Positions 1 to 6,496 of a stretch of 15,440 nt of DNA are shown here, piece after piece (positions within the stretch are counted from its first letter, which is position 1; every line of letters starts with the position of its first letter). The notes under the pieces were generated by a model, which was not told the origin of the DNA, searched no databases, and saw nothing but the letters and a program-made list of their open reading frames with translations. The stretch covers positions 1-15,440 of the forward strand of contig JBHELQ010000195.1 in assembly GCA_046262995.1 (NCBI GenBank), in the 5' to 3' direction. The translations under genes and the position numbers were made by a program. Source of the DNA: JBHELQ01 sp046262995. GTDB lineage: Bacteria; Actinomycetota; Thermoleophilia; Solirubrobacterales; Thermoleophilaceae.

Positions 1-267
1 GACGGTGACGACGACGGCGATGGCCAGGGGGAGGGCGGCGAAGAGGAGTCGGGCGGCGAGGAGGGCTCCGGCGACGAGGACGGGGGGAGCGACGAGGAGG
101 CCGAGGCTCAGGACCAGGACGAAGACCAGTCAGACGACGACCGCGACCAGGGCGATGACGGGTCAGGCTCGGGCGACGGCGAGCTGGAGCAGGCAAAGGA
201 CGCCGTGACGGAGGCTCAGGACGCGCTGGACAAGGCCAAGGATGCGCTCGAGGAGAAGGACGACTAG
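1..267 (+). CDS. C-terminal part of a very acidic protein just upstream of atpC (possibly the AtpD tail)
   Basis: The frame is open from the first base to TAG at 265-267 and gives 88 residues, of which I count 40 Asp/Glu and only 5 Lys/Arg, with Gly, Ser and Gln filling most of the rest. Residues 1 to about 58 are low-complexity D/E/G/S and should be disordered. The last ~28 residues change character into three heptad-like units (QAKDAVT, EAQDALD, KAKDALE) that look like a short amphipathic helix. The stop codon directly abuts the GTG of atpC, and an AGGAGAAGGA ribosome binding site for atpC lies inside the last codons, so the two are co-transcribed. In F-type ATP synthase operons the gene before atpC is normally atpD (beta subunit), so this may be an unusual acidic extension of AtpD. 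No AtpD core is visible in the window, and a separate inserted acidic protein is equally possible. The shifted-frame alternative is a low-complexity Arg/Thr/Ala product and was rejected. Confidence 0.6.
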   Translation, partial: DGDDDGDGQGEGGEEESGGEEGSGDEDGGSDEEAEAQDQDEDQSDDDRDQGDDGSGSGDGELEQAKDAVTEAQDALDKAKDALEEKDD

Positions 268-681
268 GTGGCGCGGAACCCGTTCCAGGTCGAGGTGCTG
301 ACGCCCGAGGGGCAGGTCTTCTCGGACGAGGTCGAGATGGTCTCGACGCGCACCACCACGGGCTCGATCGGGGTCCTGGCCAACCACGCGCCGCTGATGG
401 CGATCCTCGAGCCGACCGAGCTGCGGCTCTACAAGTCGGACTCCGACGTGGTCAGGTTCGCGCAGGGCGAGGGCTACCTCCAGGTGGTCGAGAACTCGGC
501 GCTGGTGCTGGTCGAGGAGGCCCACGCGCCGGACGACATCGACCGCTCGGCGTTCGAGTCCCGCCTGAAGGAGGCGCAGTCGGCGGCCGAGCGCGCCGAG
601 GAGGACTCAGAGGAGCACTCCCGCGCGGAGCGCGAGATCAGGCGCTACGAGGCCTTCCTCGAGGTCGGCCAGAGCTCCTGA
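268..681 (+). CDS. atpC: F-type ATP synthase epsilon subunit
   Basis: The product is 137 residues, the usual size of bacterial epsilon. It is the central-stalk subunit of F1, which contacts gamma and the c-ring and can inhibit ATP hydrolysis. The N-terminal beta-sandwich opens with FQVEVLTPEGQVFSDEVEMV (residues 6-25) and holds the conserved GSIGVLANHAPLMAIL segment (about 32-47). The C-terminal part (about 88-132) is an Ala/Glu/Arg-rich helical hairpin (ESRLKEAQSAAERAEEDSEE), the mobile regulatory domain. The GTG start is chosen because it abuts the upstream stop, has AGGAGAAGGA at 251-260 in good position, and gives the expected N-terminus. Being the last gene of ATP synthase operons agrees with the strong hairpin that begins 5 bases after its stop codon. 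Confidence 0.96.
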   Translation: MARNPFQVEVLTPEGQVFSDEVEMVSTRTTTGSIGVLANHAPLMAILEPTELRLYKSDSDVVRFAQGEGYLQVVENSALVLVEEAHAPDDIDRSAFESRLKEAQSAAERAEEDSEEHSRAEREIRRYEAFLEVGQSS

Positions 682-686
682 TCTCG

Positions 687-734
687 TTCTGTGGACGCTT
701 TTGGGGTCTATAGGCCCCAAAACAGTCCACAGAA
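687..734. terminator. Two-part hairpin between convergent genes, probable bidirectional terminator
   Basis: A perfect outer stem TTCTGTGGAC (687-696) / GTCCACAGAA (725-734) encloses a 2x2 mismatch and then an inner stem TTTTGGGGTC (699-708) / GGCCCCAAAA (713-722), with one G-T wobble and a TATA loop. It fills the gap between the stop of atpC and the stop of the minus-strand crotonase gene (738-740), and reads the same from either side, which fits a shared terminator. There is no T-run after the outer stem on either strand, so it is not a textbook intrinsic terminator. The inner T4/A4 flanks make it clearly less GC-rich than its surroundings. Confidence 0.8.
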
Positions 735-737
735 GCG

Positions 738-1577
738 CTAGGCGGGCGGAGTGCGGGCGTCGCCGTAGGGCTCGTCCCGCTCCCGGACTGCCTGCTTGAA
801 GCCCGCCTCCTGGGCGCGGCGCTGGAAGGCGTAGCCCTCGGGCGTGTGGCGCGCGATCCCGTCGAAGAAGACCCCGAGGGTCTGGCTCGCCTGCAGTCCC
901 TGCGCGTACAGCGCCTGGTTCACGAGCAGCTTCATCATCACGAGCTGGTTCACGGGCGTCAGCGCGATCCGCTGGACCAGCTCCTCGAAGCGCTCATCGA
1001 GCTCGTCCGCCCGTGGAGCGTCGATGGCCAGGCCCCACTCGAGCGCCCGTGCCCCCGAGATCAGGTCGCCCGTGAAGAGGAGATGCTTGGCGCGCTCCGG
1101 CCCAAGCCGCCAGGCCCACATCGCCGTCGTCGGCACGCCCCAGACGCGCGCGGGCGGGTAGCCGATGCGGGCATCGTCGGCGATCACGAGCAGGTCCGAG
1201 CAGAGGGCCATGTCCGTGCCCCCCGCGACACAGAACCCGTGCACCTTGCAGATGACGGGCTTGTCCGAGTGGAAGAGGCTCATGAAGCCGCGCGCGTTGC
1301 GGCTCATGCCCTGCCAGTCGAGGACCGGGTCCCACGGCTCCTCAGGGTCGTGGTTCGGCATCCCGCCCTCCGCGAACTCGCCCAGGTCGTAGCCTCCGCA
1401 GAAGCCCTTCCCGCGGCCCGAGAGGGCGATCACGTGGACCTCGGGATCCAGGTTCGCCTGCTCGACGCAGTCGGCGAGCTCGCGCGGCGTCTCCAGCGTC
1501 AGCGCGTTCCCGCGCTCGGGCCGGTCGAGCGTGATCCGGGCGATCCGCCCGTCGACCTCATAGGCGACGTCGCTCAC
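738..1577 (-). CDS. Crotonase-superfamily (enoyl-CoA hydratase/isomerase-like) protein
   Basis: The product is 279 residues, typical of the enoyl-CoA hydratase/isomerase fold that stabilises CoA-thioester enolates. Visible family features are the first oxyanion-hole segment GRGKGFCGGYDL (54-65), the helix and second oxyanion segment KPVICKVHGFCVAGGTDMAL (106-125), and TGDLISGARALEWGLA (169-184). In classical hydratase the two catalytic glutamates lie in GGGCEL and QPEI. Here the matching positions appear to be Asp122 (GGTDM) and Pro142 (YPPARVWG), so ordinary hydration activity is doubtful and the reaction is unknown. The GTG start overlaps the aidB stop as GTGA (1577-1574), which implies translational coupling in a TetR-AidB-crotonase operon. 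The assignment to the superfamily is secure; the substrate is not. Confidence 0.92.
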   Translation of the reverse strand: MSDVAYEVDGRIARITLDRPERGNALTLETPRELADCVEQANLDPEVHVIALSGRGKGFCGGYDLGEFAEGGMPNHDPEEPWDPVLDWQGMSRNARGFMSLFHSDKPVICKVHGFCVAGGTDMALCSDLLVIADDARIGYPPARVWGVPTTAMWAWRLGPERAKHLLFTGDLISGARALEWGLAIDAPRADELDERFEELVQRIALTPVNQLVMMKLLVNQALYAQGLQASQTLGVFFDGIARHTPEGYAFQRRAQEAGFKQAVRERDEPYGDARTPPA

Positions 1578-3166
1578 GCCGCCAGCGCCCGCTCCAGCAC
1601 CGCCTCCTCGTCGATCCCGGCCGGCAGGGTGCCGAAGGCGCGGCCACCGTCACCCAGGCGGCCGGCACAGAAGGCGTCGGCCACGGCGGCGGGCGCGTGC
1701 CGGACGAGCATGCTGGCCTGGAGGGCCACGGCCAGGCCCTCGACCACGCGGCGGGCGAGCCACTGGGGATCTCCACCCCCGGCAAGGACGTCCGAGGCCT
1801 CCTGCAGCCGGTCCAGGTGGGAGTCGAGCAAGCCGTTGGCGCCCCGGGCGAGCTCGCACTCGGCGAGGAAGGCCGGCGGGCCCTCCGGCTCCTTGACCAT
1901 GGCCCGCAGCACATCGAGCGCCGCGACGTTGCCGGAGCCTTCCCAGATCGAGTTGAGCGGGGCGTCGCGGTACAGACGCGGCATGCCCGACTCCTCGACG
2001 TAGCCGTTCCCTCCCAGGCACTCGAGCGCCTCGTTCGCATGCTGCGGCGCGCGCTTGCAGACCCAGTACTTCATGACCGCGGTCGCGAAGCGGCGGAAGG
2101 GGCCGTCGTCCTGGTCATAGGCGCGCGCGACGCGCATCGCCGCCGCGGTGGCCGCCTCGGACTCGACTGCGAGGTCGGTCAGGACGTTGCGCATCAGCGG
2201 CTGCTCTGCGAGCCGCCTGCCGAACGCCATCCGGTGGCGGGCGTGATGCAGCGCCTGGGCCAGGCCCTGGCGCATCCCGGCGGCCGAGCCGAGCAGGCAG
2301 TCGAGCCGGGTGTGGTTGACCATCCGGATGATCGCCGGCACGCCGCGGCCCTCCTCGCCCACGAGCATGCCGCGCACGCCCTGGAACTCCACCTCGGAGG
2401 AGGGGAGCGAGCGGGTGCCGAGCTTGTCCTTCAGGCGCTGGATCCGGAAGCCCGGGTCGCGTCCCTCGATCAGGAAGCACGACAGGCCGCCCGGCGCCTG
2501 GGCGAGCGTCAGGAAGACGTCACAGGGCGGATAGGAGCAGAACCACTTGTGCCCCGTCAGCTCGTAGGAGCCGTCGCCCGCGGGCTCGGCGCGAGTGGTG
2601 CCCGCACGCACGTCGGAGCCGCCCTGCTTCTCTGTCATCGCCATGCCGGCCAGCGCGCCGTCGGCGTACGACGGCCTGACGAGCCGCGGCTCCCACTCCT
2701 CGGCCAGCTCCGGCGCCCGGCGCAGGGCGGGAATCGCCGAGTAGGTCATCGAGACCGGGCACATCACGCCGGCGTCGACCTGCCCCCACACGAACATCAG
2801 CGCGCCGCGGACGACGTGGGCGCCCGGCTGGGGGTCGCGCCAGGGAAGCGAGTGGATCTCGCGCTCGATCGCCTGGCGCAGGATCCAGTGCCAGGAGGGG
2901 TCGAGCTCGACCTCGTCCACGCGGTTCCCGTAGCGGTCGTGCGTGCGCAGCACCGGCTCGTTGCGCTCGCAGCGCTCGGCGTGCTCGAGCGCCTCGGGCG
3001 AGCCCGCGAGCTCGCCGGCGTCGCGCAGCCGATCGACCCCCCAGCCGCCGCCCTCGCGCTCGATCGCCTCGCGCAGCGGCAGGTCCGCCTCGAACACGTT
3101 GTAGGGGGTGATCGGCGGCGGCTGGTTCAGGACCTCGTGGGACTCGCGGCTGGTGATGACGCTCAT
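1574..3166 (-). CDS. aidB: AidB-type acyl-CoA dehydrogenase
   Basis: The product is 530 residues, close to E. coli AidB (about 540) and much longer than ordinary acyl-CoA dehydrogenases (about 380-400). AidB-like signatures are NQPPPITPYNVFEADLPLRE near the N-terminus (14-33), CPVSMTYSAIPALR (136-149), MAMTEKQGGSDVRAGTT (175-191, FAD-binding middle domain), HTRLDCLLGSAAGMRQGLAQ (285-304), and GGNGYVEESGMPRLYRDAP plus NSIWEGSGN (385-413), with Glu409 in the place of the usual active-site acid. The C-terminal ~100 residues match the extra domain that binds DNA in E. coli AidB. That protein belongs to the adaptive response to alkylation and is proposed to protect DNA or destroy alkylating agents; an acyl-CoA substrate here is possible but not shown. 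The ATG at 3166 has GAAAGG (minus strand, 3180-3175) eight bases upstream, overlaps the TetR stop as ATGA, and gives the expected N-terminus. The frame stays open far upstream, but that extension is antisense to other genes. Confidence 0.93.
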   Translation of the reverse strand: MSVITSRESHEVLNQPPPITPYNVFEADLPLREAIEREGGGWGVDRLRDAGELAGSPEALEHAERCERNEPVLRTHDRYGNRVDEVELDPSWHWILRQAIEREIHSLPWRDPQPGAHVVRGALMFVWGQVDAGVMCPVSMTYSAIPALRRAPELAEEWEPRLVRPSYADGALAGMAMTEKQGGSDVRAGTTRAEPAGDGSYELTGHKWFCSYPPCDVFLTLAQAPGGLSCFLIEGRDPGFRIQRLKDKLGTRSLPSSEVEFQGVRGMLVGEEGRGVPAIIRMVNHTRLDCLLGSAAGMRQGLAQALHHARHRMAFGRRLAEQPLMRNVLTDLAVESEAATAAAMRVARAYDQDDGPFRRFATAVMKYWVCKRAPQHANEALECLGGNGYVEESGMPRLYRDAPLNSIWEGSGNVAALDVLRAMVKEPEGPPAFLAECELARGANGLLDSHLDRLQEASDVLAGGGDPQWLARRVVEGLAVALQASMLVRHAPAAVADAFCAGRLGDGGRAFGTLPAGIDEEAVLERALAA

Positions 3167-3822
3167 GCGGTTGACCTTTCGACTTGCTCTGGGCTGATGG
3201 CTTGACTGGAAGGCCTCGGCAGCGCGTCGAGGCAGAACTGCACGAGGGCGGCGACCAGCGCCTCGTTGCGCCGCCTGCCGCCGCCGTTCGCGGCGGACAG
3301 GGGGCCGACGAGCGCCTCGCCGAGGGCCCCCACGAGTGCGGCGGCGACGGTCTGCGGGTCGTGCGCCCGCAGCTCGCCGGCCGCTATGCCGTCCTCGAGA
3401 ACGCGGGCGAAGGCGTCGCGGTAGCCGCGGCGCAGGCGCAGGCGCTCGGACTCCACGGCCGGGTCCACCGGCTCGGCGATCTGCGCGTAGGCGAGCGTCG
3501 CGCCGGCCAGCGCGCGGCGGCAGAACGCCTCCACCGCAGCGGCGATCCGCTCGGCCGCCGGGCGCTCGTCGGCCGCGGACACCTCGAGCACCACGCGCAG
3601 CTCGCGCTCGGAGGCGCGCCGGAAGACCTCGGCGAACAGCCCGGCCTTGGAGGGGAAGTACCGATAGACCGTGCCGACCGCCACTCCGGCCCTGGTCGCC
3701 ACGGCCTGCACGCTCGCCGAGGCGAAGCCGCCCGCGGCGACCTGCGTCAGCGCCGCTGTCACGATCCGCTCGCGGGTGGCCGCCTTGCGGGCCTCGGTCT
3801 GGGGCGTCGGGCGATAGGGCAT
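3163..3822 (-). CDS. TetR/AcrR-family transcriptional regulator
   Basis: The product is 219 residues from the ATG at 3822, the usual TetR size. The N-terminal DNA-binding domain is clear: RERIVTAALTQVAAGGF (17-33) is helix 1, and ASVQAVATRAGVAVGTVYRYFPSKAGL (about 36-62) contains the helix-turn-helix and the family's YRYFPSK signature. The rest is an Ala-rich helical ligand-binding domain with no recognisable ligand motif. An in-frame GTG at 3846 would add MVHFFRAA and has AAGGGAT upstream, but it would run the gene through the candidate operator at 3839-3852, so the shorter start is preferred with only moderate confidence. It is the first gene of the unit, and its stop overlaps the aidB start (ATGA, 3166-3163). 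By family habit it probably represses its own operon in response to an acyl-CoA or similar small ligand (inference). Confidence 0.92.
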   Translation of the reverse strand: MPYRPTPQTEARKAATRERIVTAALTQVAAGGFASASVQAVATRAGVAVGTVYRYFPSKAGLFAEVFRRASERELRVVLEVSAADERPAAERIAAAVEAFCRRALAGATLAYAQIAEPVDPAVESERLRLRRGYRDAFARVLEDGIAAGELRAHDPQTVAAALVGALGEALVGPLSAANGGGRRRNEALVAALVQFCLDALPRPSSQAISPEQVERSTA

Positions 3823-3838
3823 GGCGGCTCTGAAGAAG

Positions 3839-3852
3839 TGAACCACTATTCA
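3839..3852. promoter_or_regulatory. Candidate TetR operator, TGAA-N6-TTCA palindrome
   Basis: TGAACCACTATTCA is an inverted repeat with 4-base arms and a 6-base spacer, lying 17 bases before the preferred ATG of the divergent TetR gene. TGAA...TTCA arms resemble the operators of several TetR-type fatty-acid regulators. The overlap with the regulator's own upstream region suggests autoregulation. Short arms make chance occurrence quite possible. Confidence 0.35.
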
Positions 3853-3854
3853 TC

Positions 3855-3867
3855 CCTTGGCGCAAGG
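3855..3867. promoter_or_regulatory. Small palindrome CCTTG-GCG-CAAGG between tetR and the M20 gene
   Basis: This is a perfect 5-base inverted repeat with a 3-base centre, two bases from the TGAA-N6-TTCA element and inside the divergent promoter region. Its minus-strand reading contains TTGCGC, which lies 17 bases from TTCACT and could be part of a -35/-10 pair for tetR. It may be a second operator, part of the promoter, or chance. Confidence 0.25.
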
Positions 3868-3901
3868 CGGCGGCTCGCGCCCTGCGGTCTTCCCCGGCCA
3901 C

Positions 3902-3907
3902 TATCCT
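3902..3907 (+). promoter_or_regulatory. -10 box (TATCCT) of the M20-LCP transcript, near-leaderless
   Basis: TATCCT fits TANNNT and is followed 9 bases later by the ATG at 3917, so transcription should begin within a few bases of the start codon. No Shine-Dalgarno sequence is present and no convincing -35 box is seen. The same arrangement precedes several other genes in the window. Confidence 0.5.
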
Positions 3908-3916
3908 CGGCCGCGG

Positions 3917-5050
3917 ATGGATGAACGCGCTCTCACCGAGCGCCTGGTCACCTACGACACGTCCAGCCTCGAGGGGATGCAGAGCGCGGCCGGCTTTGTC
4001 AAGGGCTGGCTCGAGGCCCGTGACATCGAGGTGACCGGCAAGATGCACAACGGGCGGCCGGTGCTCGCCGCCGCCGTCGGCGCCGCCAGCGGCCCGACGA
4101 TCGTGCTGCACGCCCACCTGGACGTGGTCCCCGGCCGGCCCGAGCAGTTCACGCCCAGGGTCGAGGGCGACCGCCTCTACGGACGCGGCGCATACGACAT
4201 GAAGGGCGGGCTCGCGGCCATGATGTGCGCCGCCCGCGACCTGGCCGGCCAGGATCGCGTGCGCGTGCGCTTCGTCTGCGTGGCGGACGAGGAGTCCGAG
4301 GACGTCGAGCTGCGCGGCACCGACCACCTCGTCGAGCAGGGCTACACGGGCGACTTCGCCATCACCGGCGAGCCCACCGATCTCCACATCGGGGTGCAGG
4401 CAAAGGGCGTACTGGCCATGCGGATCGAGGTGTCGGGCCGCTCGGCGCACGGCTCCACGCCGTGGGTCGGCGACAACGCCGTCCTGAAGGCGATCGACGT
4501 CTTCCGCCAGATCGAGAGCCTTCCATTCGCGCGCGAGTCCTCGGACCTGTTCGACCGCCCCTCGATCAACCTCGGCCGGATCCTCGGCGGAGACGTGCTG
4601 AACCGCGTGCCTGACCGCTGCGCGATCGACGTCGACGTGCGCTACCTGCCCGGCCAGGATGCCGAGCAGATCCTGGATTCGGTCGGCTCGCTCGCGGATT
4701 CGCGTGTCACGCGGGTCTTCCACCGTGAGCCGGTGAACGTGCCGCGCGAGAACCCGTTCGTGCAGATCCTGGGCCAGGCGATATCGCACCTTGCGACGAT
4801 CGAGGAGCGCATCTCGATCGGGCGCCACGGCGCCTCGGACGTGATCTCCTTCCTCGAGGCAGGCATCCCGGCCGTCGAGTTCGGCCCGGTCGGGGACGGC
4901 CATCACGGCCCGGAGGAGTGGGTCTCGATCGAGTCGCTCGAGCAGTACCGGCGGATCCTCGTCGAGTTCGTATCGCTGCTCCCCGAGCAGCTCGCGGGCG
5001 GCCAGGGCGGACAGCCACCCGGGGACGAGCCCCACCTGCGGATCGCATGA
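3917..5050 (+). CDS. M20-family zinc metallohydrolase (ArgE/DapE/CPG2 type)
   Basis: The product is 377 residues, standard for M20 deacylases and peptidases. The metal-site motifs are all present in order: HAHLDVV (His67, Asp69), YGRGAYDMKGG (bridging Asp94), ADEESE (Glu125/Glu126, general base and ligand), TGEPT (Glu152), GRSAHGSTP in the dimerisation domain (174-182) and GDGHHGPEEWV near the C-terminus (327-336). Family members remove acyl groups from acetylornithine or succinyl-diaminopimelate, or cleave short peptides; the sequence alone does not decide among them. The ATG at 3917 starts exactly at the usual MDERALTERLVTYDTSS-like N-terminus and follows a TATCCT box. An upstream in-frame extension is possible but lacks a ribosome binding site. 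The stop overlaps the LCP start as ATGA, so the two proteins are translationally coupled, which hints at a cell-envelope role such as diaminopimelate supply or wall trimming (inference). Confidence 0.9.
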   Translation: MDERALTERLVTYDTSSLEGMQSAAGFVKGWLEARDIEVTGKMHNGRPVLAAAVGAASGPTIVLHAHLDVVPGRPEQFTPRVEGDRLYGRGAYDMKGGLAAMMCAARDLAGQDRVRVRFVCVADEESEDVELRGTDHLVEQGYTGDFAITGEPTDLHIGVQAKGVLAMRIEVSGRSAHGSTPWVGDNAVLKAIDVFRQIESLPFARESSDLFDRPSINLGRILGGDVLNRVPDRCAIDVDVRYLPGQDAEQILDSVGSLADSRVTRVFHREPVNVPRENPFVQILGQAISHLATIEERISIGRHGASDVISFLEAGIPAVEFGPVGDGHHGPEEWVSIESLEQYRRILVEFVSLLPEQLAGGQGGQPPGDEPHLRIA

Positions 5051-6480
5051 GCCCGTTCGAAGACTCAGGTCCCGGCATCCTCAAGCGCCTGCTGATCGGC
5101 GCCGGGCTCGTGATCTTCGCGTCCGCCGGAGCCACCTCGGTGGCGGCGTTCCACGAGGTCGACCGCGTGGTGAACGCCCTCAAGGTCCAGCCCGAGCTGA
5201 AGCTCGGCACGGAGCTCGCCCGCACGGATCCCGGCAAGCCGCAGACCGTGATGCTGCTCGGCTCGGACAGGCGCCCGAAGACGAATGCGGAAGGGGCCGC
5301 CGGGGCCCGCTCGGACACGATCATCCTGGTCCGGCTCGACCCCTCGAGGGACGCGACCGCCCTCATGTCCCTGCCGCGCGACCTCAAGGTGCAGATCCCC
5401 GGGCACGGCGTCGAGAAGATCAACGCGGCATACGAGTACGGCGGCCCCAGGCTCACCCTCAAGACCGTCAAGCAGCTGACCGGCCTGTCGATCAACCACG
5501 TGATCAACGTGGACTTCAAGGGCTTCTGGGCCGCGGTGAACGCCCTTGGCTGCGTCTATGCCGACATCGATCGGCGCTACTTCAACAACGCCCCGGGCTT
5601 CGCCTACATCAACGTCGAGCCGGGCTACCAGAGGATGTGCGGCCGGCACGCCCTCCAGTACGTGCGCTTCCGCCACGAGGACACGGACCTCGTGCGCTCC
5701 GCCCGCCAGCAGGACTTCCTGCGCCAGGCGAAGCAGCAGGTGGGCGTCATGAAGCTGATCAACGAGCGCGGCCGGTTGGTCAAGATCTTCGGTCGCTACA
5801 CGAGCTCGGACATCCGCTCCCGCGCCGAGGTTCTCCGGCTGCTGAAGCTGGCGGTGTTCTCGGTGGGCCGGCCGATTCGCGAAGTGCACTTCGAGGGCTC
5901 GATCGGCCCGAGCTTCGTGACCACCACGTCCGCCAAGGTGCAGAAGCTCGTGCAGCAGTTCCTCGGTGTGCGGCAGTCGCGCGGCCCTCGCGGCGAGCTG
6001 AAGCCGAAGGGGCGCCACAGGAAGAAGCGCCACGAGGACCTGGGGCTGGAGAAGGCCGACGTCGCGGGCAAGGACCAGGGTGTCCAGGCCGTACGGCAGG
6101 GGGCGGGCGGTTCGCTGCCCGTCTACTACCCCACGGTCCGCACCAGAGGCTCGCTGTTCGCCGGACCGCCGCGGGTCTACAGGCTGCGCGGGCTCGACGG
6201 CAAGATGTACGGCGCCTACCGGATGGTCATCAAGCGCGGGCTCGTGGGTGAGTACTACGGCCTGCAGGGAACGACCTGGAAGGACCCGCCGATCACCGCG
6301 CAGGCCTCCGAGAAGCGCCGCATACGCGGCCGGAACTACGAGCTGCACTACGACGGCGACCGCGTGCGGCTGATCGCGTGGCGGACCAAGAAGGCGGTCT
6401 ACTGGGTGTCGAACACCCTGCTGCTCACGCTGTCCGAGCGCCAGATGATCGCGATCGCCCGGTCGGCGCGGCGCCTGTAG
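5047..6480 (+). CDS. LCP (LytR-CpsA-Psr) family cell-wall glycopolymer ligase with an extra C-terminal domain
   Basis: The product is 477 residues. A short cytoplasmic N-terminus is followed by one membrane segment (about 11-35, ILKRLLIGAGLVIFASAGA), placing the rest outside the membrane. The LCP domain (about 65-235) shows GSDRR (73-77), ARSDTIILVRLDP (87-99), SLPRDLKV (108-115), EKINAAYEYGG (123-133) and YVRFRHEDTDLVRSARQQDF (205-224), which carry the Arg/Asp residues that bind the polyprenyl-pyrophosphate substrate. Cys169 and Cys198 are the likely disulfide pair. LCP enzymes transfer undecaprenyl-linked polymers (teichoic acids, arabinogalactan, capsule) to peptidoglycan. After a basic linker (about 310-350, with KGRHRKKRH) comes a domain of ~120 residues (357-477) that is not LytR_C as I know it; it ends in AVYWVSNTLLLTLSERQMIA. 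The ATG overlaps the M20 stop, and the frame upstream of it is antisense-like, so the start is firm. Nucleotide-sugar genes follow immediately. Confidence 0.93.
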   Translation: MSPFEDSGPGILKRLLIGAGLVIFASAGATSVAAFHEVDRVVNALKVQPELKLGTELARTDPGKPQTVMLLGSDRRPKTNAEGAAGARSDTIILVRLDPSRDATALMSLPRDLKVQIPGHGVEKINAAYEYGGPRLTLKTVKQLTGLSINHVINVDFKGFWAAVNALGCVYADIDRRYFNNAPGFAYINVEPGYQRMCGRHALQYVRFRHEDTDLVRSARQQDFLRQAKQQVGVMKLINERGRLVKIFGRYTSSDIRSRAEVLRLLKLAVFSVGRPIREVHFEGSIGPSFVTTTSAKVQKLVQQFLGVRQSRGPRGELKPKGRHRKKRHEDLGLEKADVAGKDQGVQAVRQGAGGSLPVYYPTVRTRGSLFAGPPRVYRLRGLDGKMYGAYRMVIKRGLVGEYYGLQGTTWKDPPITAQASEKRRIRGRNYELHYDGDRVRLIAWRTKKAVYWVSNTLLLTLSERQMIAIARSARRL

Positions 6481-6481
6481 G

Positions 6482-6487
6482 TAGCCT
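6482..6487 (+). promoter_or_regulatory. -10 box (TAGCCT) of ugd, near-leaderless
   Basis: TAGCCT starts 2 bases after the LCP stop codon and ends 9 bases before the GTG of ugd, the same spacing as upstream of the M20 gene. There is no purine-rich ribosome binding site in the 16-base gap. It would give the nucleotide-sugar block its own transcript besides any read-through from the LCP gene. Confidence 0.5.
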
Positions 6488-6496
6488 GCCCGCCCC

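Noticed and set aside
846..3205. Long plus-strand open frames (846-2003 and 1697-3205) opposite the crotonase and aidB genes
   Set aside because: They are antisense shadows of well-supported genes, with no motif, no ribosome binding site and low-complexity composition.
1574..5035. A 1153-codon minus-strand open frame reaching from aidB back across the M20 gene
   Set aside because: Only its last 530 codons encode a recognisable protein (AidB), with a ribosome binding site and ATGA overlap at 3166. The upstream part is antisense or out of frame to tetR and the M20 gene and is a GC-rich artefact.
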